Shown here: in pieces, positions 8,352 through 16,110 of the stretch
Layout of the letters: each line of letters starts with the position of its first letter
Numbering within the stretch: the stretch's first letter is position 1
Source: Paucisalibacillus algeriensis
GTDB taxonomy: Bacteria; Bacillota; Bacilli; Bacillales; Amphibacillaceae
Assembly: GCF_000577245.1 (NCBI RefSeq)
Contig: NZ_CBYO010000022.1
Coordinates: 1 to 64,000 of the forward strand
Length of the DNA: 64,000 nucleotides
Direction: 5' to 3'
The notes under the pieces: generated by a model
What the model saw: only the letters and a program-made list of their open reading frames with translations
What the model was told of the DNA's origin: nothing
Databases searched by the model: none
Made by a program: the position numbers and the translations under genes

Positions 8352-8415
8352 CTTGTCTTTTTCTTCGTCCTACAAGGAAGTTAAACATAACAGAACATTC
8401 TGAAGGGGGATAAAT

Positions 8416-8895
8416 ATGCTAACCCATTTTAATGAATACGGCCGAGCTAAAATGGTTGATATTTCAAACAAAGAAGACACTGTTCGAACAGCTATTGCTA
8501 GGTCAAGTATCCAAATGAGTAATCAAGTATATGATGCAATCCAAAATCAAAGGATAAAAAAGGGAGATGTACTCTCTGTAGCACAAGTTGCTGGAATTAT
8601 GGCAGCGAAGCAAACATCTTCACTAATTCCAATGTGTCACCCAATCCCAATTAGCGGTGTGAACATTACATTTCAATGGAAAGAGCTAACTGACATTATC
8701 GAATTAGTAATACAGACTGAAGTCAAGACTGTTGGAAGTACTGGCGTTGAAATGGAAGCATTAACCGCTGCTTCCATTTCAGCTTTGACTATTTATGACA
8801 TGTGTAAAGCTGTTGATAAAAGTATGGTTATTGGATCCACCTATTTACTAGAAAAAAGTGGTGGTAAGACTGGGGATTATAATAGGAACGGTTGA
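8416..8895 (+). CDS. moaC: Cyclic pyranopterin monophosphate synthase MoaC
   Basis: The 159-residue protein carries MoaC signatures: [16 protein letters not shown] near the N-terminus, [11 protein letters not shown] (active-site His), [29 protein letters not shown] and KSGGKTGDY at the end. MoaC converts the MoaA product (3',8-cyclo-GTP) to cyclic pyranopterin monophosphate, the first committed molybdopterin precursor. It is the only Moco gene here on the plus strand, facing the leftward moa/moe/mob run. Its stop codon lies at the very border of a palindromic repeat element. Confidence 0.96.
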   Translation: MLTHFNEYGRAKMVDISNKEDTVRTAIARSSIQMSNQVYDAIQNQRIKKGDVLSVAQVAGIMAAKQTSSLIPMCHPIPISGVNITFQWKELTDIIELVIQTEVKTVGSTGVEMEALTAASISALTIYDMCKAVDKSMVIGSTYLLEKSGGKTGDYNRNG

Positions 8896-9447
8896 TAGAA
8901 ACTGTGCGGTAACTAGGGATTTATGGCTGAGCAACATACCCGATCCGGAAATACACTCCGCTTTCATTTCCAGTACAAGGGCAACATCTGCTCGATAATA
9001 CCTTCGCAGTATCTACCTTGCCACGGGAACGGCCTTAGCACGGGTACTACTTAAATATGCTTGCACCGAGGAATACTCTTCGGAGCGTTACCAGAAGACG
9101 CAAGTGATCTTTTGCGAGGTCTTCGGACACGTGCTAATACGGCAGGAGTCTCCGTATTCTGCCAGCGCTAGTTTAGTTTTCTATTTTTAGAAAGTTGTTA
9201 AATTATAATTATTAGATAAAAGTGCTGTTAATTTATTCGCTCTGTTCTAGCGAAGGAAATACACGGAGACTCCTGCGGGAGGATAGGCTTCGGTGAGACC
9301 CCGCAGTGCGTAAGCGCGAGGAGGCTCACCAGCCGCCCGCGGAAAGCGGAGTGTATTTCCGTAGCGGGTCAGGTGCTCTAACAAAATTCCTATTACTGCA
9401 CAGTTACTATCAGTTATGTAATTACAACAATCTTCCAGAAAATAGCC
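8893..9447. repeat. Palindromic interspersed repeat with long imperfect terminal inverted repeats
   Basis: The left end (from the moaC stop codon, GATAGAAACTGTGCGGTAA) matches the reverse complement of the right end (GATAGTAACTGTGCAGTAA) over about 70 bases. The match includes CGGAAATACACTCCGCTTTC on both arms. A nested hairpin lies at about 9254-9362, with CGGAGACTCCTGCGGGA on one side and AAAGCGGAGTGTATTTCC on the other. The stretch is clearly richer in G+C than its neighbours and has no credible ORF. A shorter copy with similar ends is at 60373-60591. This looks like a Bacillaceae non-autonomous, MITE-like or structured intergenic repeat; mobility is inferred. Confidence 0.75.
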
Positions 9448-9450
9448 AAA

Positions 9451-9491
9451 CAAAGAAAGGCATTCATTTAGAATACGAATGCCTTTCTTTG
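9451..9491 (-). terminator. Terminator of the fdh-moa-moe-mob gene run
   Basis: Perfect 15-base arms CAAAGAAAGGCATTC and GAATGCCTTTCTTTG surround an 11-base loop. It lies just after the moaB stop codon. The T-rich distal arm supplies the U tract. Confidence 0.9.
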
Positions 9492-9503
9492 TTAACCTAT
9501 CAC

Positions 9504-10016
9504 CTATAATAAATCCTTTGTAACTTCCCTAACTGCATGTCCAAGTTCATTCAATATCAATTTCTCCATTGCTAATTCTACCGCTCCACGAGAACCTGGA
9601 GTAGAAAAAACAATTTTGTTATTTATGACACCAGCTATGGCCCGTGATAACATACTCGCAGAACCAATATCTAGTTGATAGCTTAGCATTCGGAATAATT
9701 CCCCAAAACCAGGAATTTGCTTATCAAACATCGGCAGAATGGCTTCAACGGTCACATCACGAGAAGAAATCCCCGTACCTCCATTGATAAGAACGGCTTC
9801 CACATCACTACTTGAAGTTACACCTTTTACAGTTTCCTGTATTATTGTTTTCTCATCCGGAATGATGTTATATTGAAGAACCATATGGCCATTGCTTTCC
9901 AGAAATTCTATCATCAATTTCCCACTTTTATCTGTTTCCTTTGTTCGTGTATCACTTACAGTAATAACAGCACACTTTACGGAGTGCTTAGCATGCTGTC
10001 GATGATTCTTTAACAT
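9504..10016 (-). CDS. moaB: Molybdenum cofactor biosynthesis protein MoaB (MogA family)
   Basis: The 170-residue MPT-binding fold protein has KCAVITVSDTRT, DKSGKLMIEFLES, VLINGGTGISSRDVTVEAI (the conserved GGTG loop binding molybdopterin) and FSTPGSRGAVELAM. In Firmicutes, MoaB/MogA adenylylates molybdopterin before Mo insertion by MoeA. The start is the Met after AGGAGGGAGAAC; the longer frame upstream is not needed and would overlap mobA. It is the last gene of the run, 10 bases after mobA, and is followed by a strong terminator. Confidence 0.92.
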   Translation of the reverse strand: MLKNHRQHAKHSVKCAVITVSDTRTKETDKSGKLMIEFLESNGHMVLQYNIIPDEKTIIQETVKGVTSSSDVEAVLINGGTGISSRDVTVEAILPMFDKQIPGFGELFRMLSYQLDIGSASMLSRAIAGVINNKIVFSTPGSRGAVELAMEKLILNELGHAVREVTKDLL

Positions 10017-10026
10017 GTTCTCCCTC

Positions 10027-10617
10027 CTAAATGTCTTTCTCTTCATACCTCCGTAAATCATCTTGATAATTAATATTTCGAAATGGTTTTTCATGTTCAA
10101 TTTCGATAAATTTAACTTCGCTTTTTATGAATAATTGTTTTGGAGAAAGTTCATGATACATAAGTTGGTTTTTTATTCTTTCCTTCATCGATCGGTGGAA
10201 AACGGAAATGAGCGGCTGCATATTCCCTCTTACGATTGGAACGACAGCCTCTATTCCAACTTCTATGTTCTCTAGAAGGGTTTTAAAGACAGATTCTTCC
10301 ATAAACGGTACGTCAATAGGTGAAATAAGATACCACTCCGCTTTGACAGATTCCATCCCAGAATAAATACCTGCAAGTGGTCCAAGTCCAGCATACGATG
10401 GATTATCAATAATTAGTTTAAGATTGGGAGCTTTATGCTCAAATCTATTTACTATATCAATATTAGAGACTAAAACAATCGACTCTACAAAAGGATTCAT
10501 CACGTTAATGGAATACTGATAAAATGGAATTCCTTTCATTAATGCAAAAGCTTTTGGTGTACCGTATCGTCTTGATTGTCCACCCGCTAATATTATTCCA
10601 ACAATTTTTCGATTCAT
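10027..10617 (-). CDS. mobA: Molybdenum cofactor guanylyltransferase MobA
   Basis: The 196-residue nucleotidyltransferase has the diagnostic IILAGGQSRRYGTPKA GTP-binding loop near the N-terminus, LIIDNPSYAGLGPLAGIYSG and LISPIDVPFMEE (metal-binding Asp), and a C-terminal NINYQDDLRRYEE. It attaches GMP to Mo-molybdopterin, giving the guanine dinucleotide form used by DMSO-reductase-family enzymes such as the FdhF-like protein upstream. The ATG overlaps the mobB stop (ATGA), implying translational coupling. GGCGG lies 6-10 bases before the start. Confidence 0.93.
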   Translation of the reverse strand: MNRKIVGIILAGGQSRRYGTPKAFALMKGIPFYQYSINVMNPFVESIVLVSNIDIVNRFEHKAPNLKLIIDNPSYAGLGPLAGIYSGMESVKAEWYLISPIDVPFMEESVFKTLLENIEVGIEAVVPIVRGNMQPLISVFHRSMKERIKNQLMYHELSPKQLFIKSEVKFIEIEHEKPFRNINYQDDLRRYEEKDI

Positions 10618-11123
10618 CTTACACCGCCTAGCAAATAATGGTGTTGATATAACCATTCACAAATACTCCTTGTATTCTCCCTATCAAACACAGGTCTATC
10701 ATTATCTTCTATATGTATATCACTAGACTTTATAACCCCGATAATATTTTTAAGGCTAGTTAACATAGATAAATCATCCTGATTTTGAAGAAGAACTAAC
10801 TTGGGATATGTTAGTTCCTTAAATCCTTCTAATAATAGTAGTTCCATATTTAAATGCTGATAGATAGCAAGCATATCTGCAACCTCCCACTTTTTTATAT
10901 GAGAAAGTTGAAATATATTTTCACCTACTACTCCTGCAATAGTGGAACCAGCTTTTTGATGTTGATCACTATCTGTGCGATCAATCCCAATTGGTGTTCC
11001 TCCATGACCATGATTCTTGAGTGACCCTACCTTAATACCTTTACTAGTAAAATAACGAATTATTTCAATTGAAACAGTTGTTTTTCCACTATTTTTAAAA
11101 CCAACTACCTGTAGAATCTTCAT
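10614..11123 (-). CDS. mobB: Molybdopterin-guanine dinucleotide biosynthesis adaptor MobB
   Basis: The P-loop NTPase of 169 residues has a Walker A motif GFKNSGKTT at residues 8-16, followed by GSLKNHGHGG and DRTDSDQHQKAGS, and LLLLEGFKE as the Walker B-like region. MobB binds GTP and assists MobA or Mo-enzyme maturation, but is often dispensable. It overlaps mobA by four bases and starts 3 bases after the moaD stop. Confidence 0.93.
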   Translation of the reverse strand: MKILQVVGFKNSGKTTVSIEIIRYFTSKGIKVGSLKNHGHGGTPIGIDRTDSDQHQKAGSTIAGVVGENIFQLSHIKKWEVADMLAIYQHLNMELLLLEGFKELTYPKLVLLQNQDDLSMLTSLKNIIGVIKSSDIHIEDNDRPVFDRENTRSICEWLYQHHYLLGGVR

Positions 11124-11126
11124 TTC

Positions 11127-11360
11127 TTATCCGCCACTAACAGGAGGAATGAGGGCAACTACATCCCCACTGAAGAGAATATCATCTGGGAAAGCATATT
11201 CTTCATTTACTGCTGTCATAACATGGTCAATTTGAGGCAGTTTGTATATTGTTTTTAGTTTTTCCTTTAATTCTAAAACAGATATATTAGAAGCTTCAAC
11301 TTCAATCTTTTCCTTACCTGTTGATTCTTGAAGTTGGGCAAAAAGTAGAACTGTAATCAC
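11127..11360 (-). CDS. moaD: Molybdopterin synthase small subunit MoaD
   Basis: This is a ubiquitin-like protein of 77 residues ending in the required Gly-Gly (IPPVSGG). The C-terminal Gly is adenylated by MoeB and converted to a thiocarboxylate, which donates sulfur to precursor Z on MoaE. Its ATG overlaps the moaE stop (ATGA), so the two synthase subunits are translationally coupled. Confidence 0.95.
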   Translation of the reverse strand: MITVLLFAQLQESTGKEKIEVEASNISVLELKEKLKTIYKLPQIDHVMTAVNEEYAFPDDILFSGDVVALIPPVSGG

Positions 11361-11836
11361 TCTAAATCCTCCTTTGCAAATACAGATAGTTCTCCATGTG
11401 GATAGGGCACTTTTTCTAATTGGTCACCAATCCAAGTTTCTCCATCTTCCCAATGCTCTTTTTTCCAAATTGGAACAATTTCTTTAATTCGTTCTATCGC
11501 ATATTCATTTGCTTCATATGCAGCCTTTCGATGTGGAGAAGATACAACAATTGCAACAGCCACTTCTGAGATGTAAAGTCTACCAATTCGATGAGTAATA
11601 GCAACTTCTGTATTTTCCCATTTCTCATTTATCTCTTTTCCTATTTGTGATAACATCTTTACCGCCATTGGTTTATAGGCTTGATATTCTAGGTAAAGCG
11701 TTCTTCTACCCTTTGTCCATTCTCGAACCGTTCCGAGAAAGGTAGTTATAGCACCTGCTTCCCTTCTCGTAACCTTTTCAATCAATTCTTCTATCTGAAT
11801 AGGCTCATCTACAATATTGAACATGACTTTATCCAT
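11357..11836 (-). CDS. moaE: Molybdopterin synthase large subunit MoaE
   Basis: The 159-residue protein has MoaE signatures: GAITTFLGTVREWTKGR, LEYQAYKPMA, ITHRIGRL, SSPHRKAAYEANEYAIERIKE and PIWKKEHWEDGETWI with catalytic Lys residues. With MoaD it inserts two sulfurs into cyclic pyranopterin monophosphate. I chose the Met after AAGGAG, so it overlaps the end of moeA by 8 bases. The longer frame (16 more codons) would run deeper into moeA. Confidence 0.95.
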   Translation of the reverse strand: MDKVMFNIVDEPIQIEELIEKVTRREAGAITTFLGTVREWTKGRRTLYLEYQAYKPMAVKMLSQIGKEINEKWENTEVAITHRIGRLYISEVAVAIVVSSPHRKAAYEANEYAIERIKEIVPIWKKEHWEDGETWIGDQLEKVPYPHGELSVFAKEDLE

Positions 11837-13139
11837 GGCGCATACTCCTTCGTGTATTGATATCCTTTTGTACGAAGGCATCAAAGGTTGAACCTTCTTG
11901 GTCTTCTAATAAAATAACTGTAACTTCCATTCCTGCTTCATATCCCCTAGTCCCTCCAGGAAGTTTAATTAAAATATCTGTTTGACCAAGAGAAGAAACT
12001 ACATTAGATTTATCTAGGCCAACTGGATTGGCTACTAATCTTCCATTATCAAATCCTAAATGTCCCCTAACAAAACGATCGAATGGATTTGCCTTTTTAA
12101 AATCAGATCCTAAAATAGCAATCTCTTTCTTCTGGAATGGAGTTTTATTATGTAAAAACTCCCGAATAATGGGTCTAGTATAAAGTTCAAATCCTACATA
12201 GCATGCTGAAGGATTACCCGATAAACCAAATAAAAGCCCACCATTTAACTCAGCAACCGTTGTTACACTTCCCGGACGCATTGCAATTTTATTAAATAAA
12301 ACATTTGCACCTAATTGTTCATATATAGCTGGTAGATAATCATAGTCTCCTACCGATACACCCCCAGTTGTAATCAGAATATCCACTTTACCTATTGCTT
12401 CTGATACCTGCTTAAAGCACATTTCAAAATCATCACTAAACTGACCTAAATAAATAGGTTTTCCACCAGCACGTTCCACTTGAGCATACACCATATAGGC
12501 ATTACTATTACGAATTTTACCTGGTTCTAGTGGTTGGTCCACCTCTAGTAATTCACTACCGGTAGCAATAATTCCTACTTTAGGTTTTGTGCTAACGGGA
12601 ACTTTTTTATAACCAAATGTGGCAAGTAGTGCAATAATTCCTGGATTTATGTAGGTACCTTTCGAAACTAGAACGGTTCCTTTTTTGGTATCTTCACCGG
12701 TAAAGGATATGTTTTCCCCAACTTTAGAACTCCGCTTCAATTCAAAGTAAGGTTTTCCGTCTATCTTTAATTCATTTGCTAATTCCAACATTACTACCGT
12801 GTCACAAGAATCCGGGATCTGAGCACCAGTCATAATCCTTACTGCTTGCCTCTCCCCTACATTACCTTCGAAAACGCTACCCGCCCCTATCTCTCCAATT
12901 ACTTCAAACGCAATTGGATTATTTCTTGAGGCTATCTCGGTATCTTTGGCACGAACAGCAAAACCATCATATGGTGAGCGGTCAAAAAAAGGCACATCAT
13001 GGTCAGCAATTAATTCAGATCCAAGAAAATGCCCATAGGAATCTTCAATAGGAACAAATTGAACACTCCCGCTTTTTTTATATTTCATCACTCGTTCAAT
13101 TGCCTCGATTACTTTGATAGGTTTCCTTCTTTCAACCAT
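11829..13139 (-). CDS. moeA: Molybdopterin molybdenumtransferase MoeA
   Basis: The 436-residue protein covers the whole MoeA fold. Visible are PFFDRSPYDGFAVRA, VRIMTGAQIPDSCDTVVMLE, GENISFTGEDTKKG, VGIIATGSELLE and ITTGGVSVGDYDYLP (the MPT-binding GGVSxGDxD loop), then LFGLSGNPSACYVGFEL. MoeA inserts molybdate into adenylylated molybdopterin. It lies 12 bases after moeB in the same direction. Confidence 0.95.
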   Translation of the reverse strand: MVERRKPIKVIEAIERVMKYKKSGSVQFVPIEDSYGHFLGSELIADHDVPFFDRSPYDGFAVRAKDTEIASRNNPIAFEVIGEIGAGSVFEGNVGERQAVRIMTGAQIPDSCDTVVMLELANELKIDGKPYFELKRSSKVGENISFTGEDTKKGTVLVSKGTYINPGIIALLATFGYKKVPVSTKPKVGIIATGSELLEVDQPLEPGKIRNSNAYMVYAQVERAGGKPIYLGQFSDDFEMCFKQVSEAIGKVDILITTGGVSVGDYDYLPAIYEQLGANVLFNKIAMRPGSVTTVAELNGGLLFGLSGNPSACYVGFELYTRPIIREFLHNKTPFQKKEIAILGSDFKKANPFDRFVRGHLGFDNGRLVANPVGLDKSNVVSSLGQTDILIKLPGGTRGYEAGMEVTVILLEDQEGSTFDAFVQKDINTRRSMRHG

Positions 13140-13151
13140 GTTGCTTCCTCC

Positions 13152-14162
13152 CTATCCGACTAGTTGATAATAAATATTTCTAGCTATTTCAGTAGAATCG
13201 GTTCCATGAATTAGGACCCGGCCATCACGAAAAATTACAACACGATACTCCTCATAATTTAGCGATAGTAAAAATTCATTTTGATTAACAATTCCAATGG
13301 TTCTAAGACGCTCTGCTAATTCTTCTAAATGAACTTCTCGATTTGCCCTAATCTGAACAGTATTTCTTCCACAAAGTACTTCCATTTTTGTTTGTGCTTC
13401 AAATGTAAGCTTTGGGTATACTGGGTTTTCTCCGCAAGTTGGACATGTATCTTTTTTTGAGCGGTCCATATTAATGGTATGATAAAGATTATTCCATAAA
13501 TCAAATGTTACAAGTTTTGTACGTAAAGCTTCAAAGTCCTCTACCAATATCTTCAACGCCTCAACCTGCTGATGAGCAACAACCATTTGAACGGTTGGAG
13601 CGATAATCCCTACTGAATCACAGGTTGCACCACTTACTGGTGTTACATCAAGTAAGCATTGTAAACACGGGGTTTTACCAGGTAGAATAGTGTAGCTCAT
13701 TCCAGTGCTTCCTACACAGGATCCAAAAATCCACGGCACATGATATTGATGGATTAAATCATTGGTAATGAACCGAATATCAAAATTATCGGTGGCATCG
13801 ATTACCAAATCGACACCTTGTAGGAGTGGTACTAAATTTGTACTCGTTCCATCCATCACATAGCTCCTAATGTCCACAGATGAATTTATCTTTTGTAGAT
13901 GCGCTTTTGCTGCGATTACTTTGGGTATTTGCTCTATGCAATCTTGTTCGAAAAAAAGCTGTTGTCTTTGTAGATTACTAGCTTCCACATAATCACGATC
14001 GACGATGGATAGCTTGCCAATCCCTGCCCGGACTAAACTTTCAGCATTAGCTGTTCCTAATGCACCACAGCCAATAATAAGCACGTGTTTTTGTGAAATC
14101 TTTTCTTGTCCACTTTCTCCAATTGGTTTAAATAAAGACTGTCTGGAGTATCTGTCTTTCAT
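13152..14162 (-). CDS. moeB: Molybdopterin-synthase adenylyltransferase MoeB (ThiF/HesA E1-like)
   Basis: This E1-like enzyme has the N-terminal RYSRQ signature, the nucleotide-binding LIIGCGALGTANAESLVRAG loop, VDRDYVEASNLQRQQLF, DATDNFDIRFITND, and zinc-binding Cys pairs (PCLQCLL and CPTCGE). A C-terminal about 75-residue extension follows, as in Bacillus MoeB/ThiF proteins. It adenylates the MoaD C-terminus. I used the Met after GAGAGGGAA. A longer frame would overlap moaA by 8 bases, but its start has no SD. Confidence 0.92.
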   Translation of the reverse strand: MKDRYSRQSLFKPIGESGQEKISQKHVLIIGCGALGTANAESLVRAGIGKLSIVDRDYVEASNLQRQQLFFEQDCIEQIPKVIAAKAHLQKINSSVDIRSYVMDGTSTNLVPLLQGVDLVIDATDNFDIRFITNDLIHQYHVPWIFGSCVGSTGMSYTILPGKTPCLQCLLDVTPVSGATCDSVGIIAPTVQMVVAHQQVEALKILVEDFEALRTKLVTFDLWNNLYHTINMDRSKKDTCPTCGENPVYPKLTFEAQTKMEVLCGRNTVQIRANREVHLEELAERLRTIGIVNQNEFLLSLNYEEYRVVIFRDGRVLIHGTDSTEIARNIYYQLVG

Positions 14163-14190
14163 TATTGTTCCCTCTCTATCTAGAAGTCTA

Positions 14191-15198
14191 TTAGCCACCT
14201 ATATAGGACATTTCAATTCTATCTTTATTTTTTGCTGATTCTTCTGTTCTCTCATCGGAGTAACGATCTTCTCTTTTGTTCCAAATGGCAATAATTTGCT
14301 GTTCTACTTCAACATCGTTCACTCCAGAGCGAAGAAGTTCTTTAAAATCAAAGCCCTTTGCAGCAAAAAGACAGGTATAAAGCTTACCATCAGCTGCAAT
14401 TCGCGCCCTTGTACAAGTAGAACAAAACGATTCTGAAACAGATGTAATAAAGCCAACCTCCGTATCTGTTCCCTTATAACGGTAGCGCTTTGCGACTTCT
14501 CCAAAATGATTGGGGTCAACTGACCCTAATTCAAAATGCTGGGATAATTCATTTAAAATATGCTTTTTTGTTACTACCTTACTAAAATCCCATTCGTTTG
14601 TTTTTCCAACATCCATAAATTCAATATAACGTAGTGTTACTCCTTTATCCTTGAAGAAGCGAGCCATCGGAATAACTTCTTGCTCGTTCATTCCTTTTTT
14701 AACAACCATGTTTACTTTCACTTGTAATCCAACATCTAATGCTTTATCAATACCTTTCAGAACCCTTTCCGTACTAATACCACTATCATTTATAGATTGA
14801 AATAATGTATTATCCAAAGCATCCAAACTAACATTAATCCGCTTTAATCCTGCAGCTTTTAAATCCCAAGCCATTTTCTCTAATAAGGTGGCATTTGTAG
14901 TTAATCCAACATCTTCTAAACCAGAGATAGCAGATAATTTTCTAATCAAATCTGGCAAATTTCTTCGTAATAACGGTTCTCCACCGGTTAAACGAATCTT
15001 TTTTACACCTAACTTAACAAACGCTTTTGCCAGTCTCTCAATCTCTTCAAAGGTGAGTAAATGATCTTTTGGTAAAAATGGATAATCCCGACCAAATATC
15101 TCTTTTGGCATACAATATGTACAACGGAAATTACAGCGATCTGTTACAGAAATCCGTAAATCCTGTAAGGGCCGACCAAATTTATCTGTTATTTTCAT
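14191..15198 (-). CDS. moaA: GTP 3',8-cyclase MoaA (radical SAM)
   Basis: The 335-residue radical SAM enzyme has [10 protein letters not shown] binding the SAM [4Fe-4S] cluster near the N-terminus, [10 protein letters not shown] for SAM, and the C-terminal cluster motif [20 protein letters not shown]. It ends in the conserved Gly-Gly (SYIGG) tail needed for catalysis. It turns GTP into 3',8-cyclo-dihydro-GTP, which MoaC rearranges. The ribosome site is AAGGAGG, 8 bases before ATG. A perfect 15-base-pair hairpin lies about 45 bases upstream. Confidence 0.96.
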   Translation of the reverse strand: MKITDKFGRPLQDLRISVTDRCNFRCTYCMPKEIFGRDYPFLPKDHLLTFEEIERLAKAFVKLGVKKIRLTGGEPLLRRNLPDLIRKLSAISGLEDVGLTTNATLLEKMAWDLKAAGLKRINVSLDALDNTLFQSINDSGISTERVLKGIDKALDVGLQVKVNMVVKKGMNEQEVIPMARFFKDKGVTLRYIEFMDVGKTNEWDFSKVVTKKHILNELSQHFELGSVDPNHFGEVAKRYRYKGTDTEVGFITSVSESFCSTCTRARIAADGKLYTCLFAAKGFDFKELLRSGVNDVEVEQQIIAIWNKREDRYSDERTEESAKNKDRIEMSYIGG

Positions 15199-15241
15199 GT
15201 TGACAGCCTCCTTAATAGATAACTTAACAACTAACCTATGA

Positions 15242-15278
15242 TTTGGAGCTGTATTTCATCACCAAATACAGCTCCAAA
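15242..15278 (-). other. Perfect hairpin in the fdhD-moaA spacer
   Basis: Arms TTTGGAGCTGTATTT and AAATACAGCTCCAAA are perfect complements around a 7-base loop. No U tract follows on the minus strand, where the next bases are TCATAGGTTAG. It could act as an RNA processing or stability element separating fdh from moa expression, or as a weak attenuator. The function is inferred. Confidence 0.6.
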
Positions 15279-15286
15279 TAAGCAAA

Positions 15287-16099
15287 CTATTTTGTACAAG
15301 AATCCATATTGGCTTCCACAATCCGATACGAATGCGTATAGACATTCATTTTATTCTCTCTAGCAAAACCAATAACGGTAATACCGAGGTCATTTGCTAA
15401 ATTTAGAGCTAAGTCTGTCGGTGCCGATTTGGATAGTAAAATACCGACACCAATTTTGGATATTTTTAATAATACTTCTGATGAAATTCGTCCACTAAAT
15501 ACAATCAGTTTATCCTTTAGCAGGATTTTTTGTTGTAATACCGTCCCATACACTTTATCCAATGCATTATGCCTACCGATATCAGTTCTTACTTCCATTA
15601 ACCCGTCTGAAGTAGCCAGTGCTGCATTATGAACGCCACCAGTTCGTCTAAATTGAACTGACCGAGTTTGTAGTTCTTGCATTAAATTATAGCATTGTTC
15701 AACAGAAATAAGAAACTTGCTTGTAATCGTTTTAGCTGTTCTAACATCACTCTTAAAATAAAATTGTCTACTTTTTCCACAACATGATCCAACAAAACGT
15801 TTGGAATGATATATATTTTCCTTATCTATTTCTCGGTATAATTCCACGTAAGCAAAGCCCTTATTTTCATCAATTGCAATGTTTTTGATTTCTTTATAAA
15901 ATCGAATAATTCCCTCTGAAGCAAGAAAACCTATCACAAGTTCTTCTAGATTGGTCGGCGAACAAACAATAGTGGCAAATTCATCCCCATTTAAAATGAT
16001 GGTAAGAGGAAATTCTTCAACGATTTCCTCTTCCACTCTTATGGCATCCTTTCCATGAAAACGGATGATTTCAAAAGGTTCTTTTCTTATATCACTCAT
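15287..16099 (-). CDS. fdhD: Formate dehydrogenase accessory sulfurtransferase FdhD
   Basis: The 270-residue protein has FdhD features: EFPLTIILNGDEFATIVCSPTNLEELVIGFLASEGII, a SCCGK Cys pair in the flexible loop that carries the sulfane sulfur, RRTGGVHNAAL, DIGRHNALDKVYG and FSGRISSEVLLK. FdhD passes sulfur (usually from a cysteine desulfurase) to the bis-MGD cofactor of formate dehydrogenases. It begins 11 bases after the fdhF-like gene, so the pair is an operon and the target enzyme is very likely that neighbour. Confidence 0.95.
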   Translation of the reverse strand: MSDIRKEPFEIIRFHGKDAIRVEEEIVEEFPLTIILNGDEFATIVCSPTNLEELVIGFLASEGIIRFYKEIKNIAIDENKGFAYVELYREIDKENIYHSKRFVGSCCGKSRQFYFKSDVRTAKTITSKFLISVEQCYNLMQELQTRSVQFRRTGGVHNAALATSDGLMEVRTDIGRHNALDKVYGTVLQQKILLKDKLIVFSGRISSEVLLKISKIGVGILLSKSAPTDLALNLANDLGITVIGFARENKMNVYTHSYRIVEANMDSCTK

Positions 16100-16110
16100 A
16101 CTCTCACCTT

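Noticed and set aside
9247-9509. Two overlapping ORFs of about 67 codons on opposite strands
   Set aside because: Both lie inside the palindromic repeat and its flanking terminator and have no ribosome sites; their openness follows from the repeat's base composition.
11357-15198. Possible molybdenum cofactor riboswitch in front of the moa genes
   Set aside because: The fdhD-moaA spacer is under 90 bases and holds a single hairpin, too short for the described Moco RNA.
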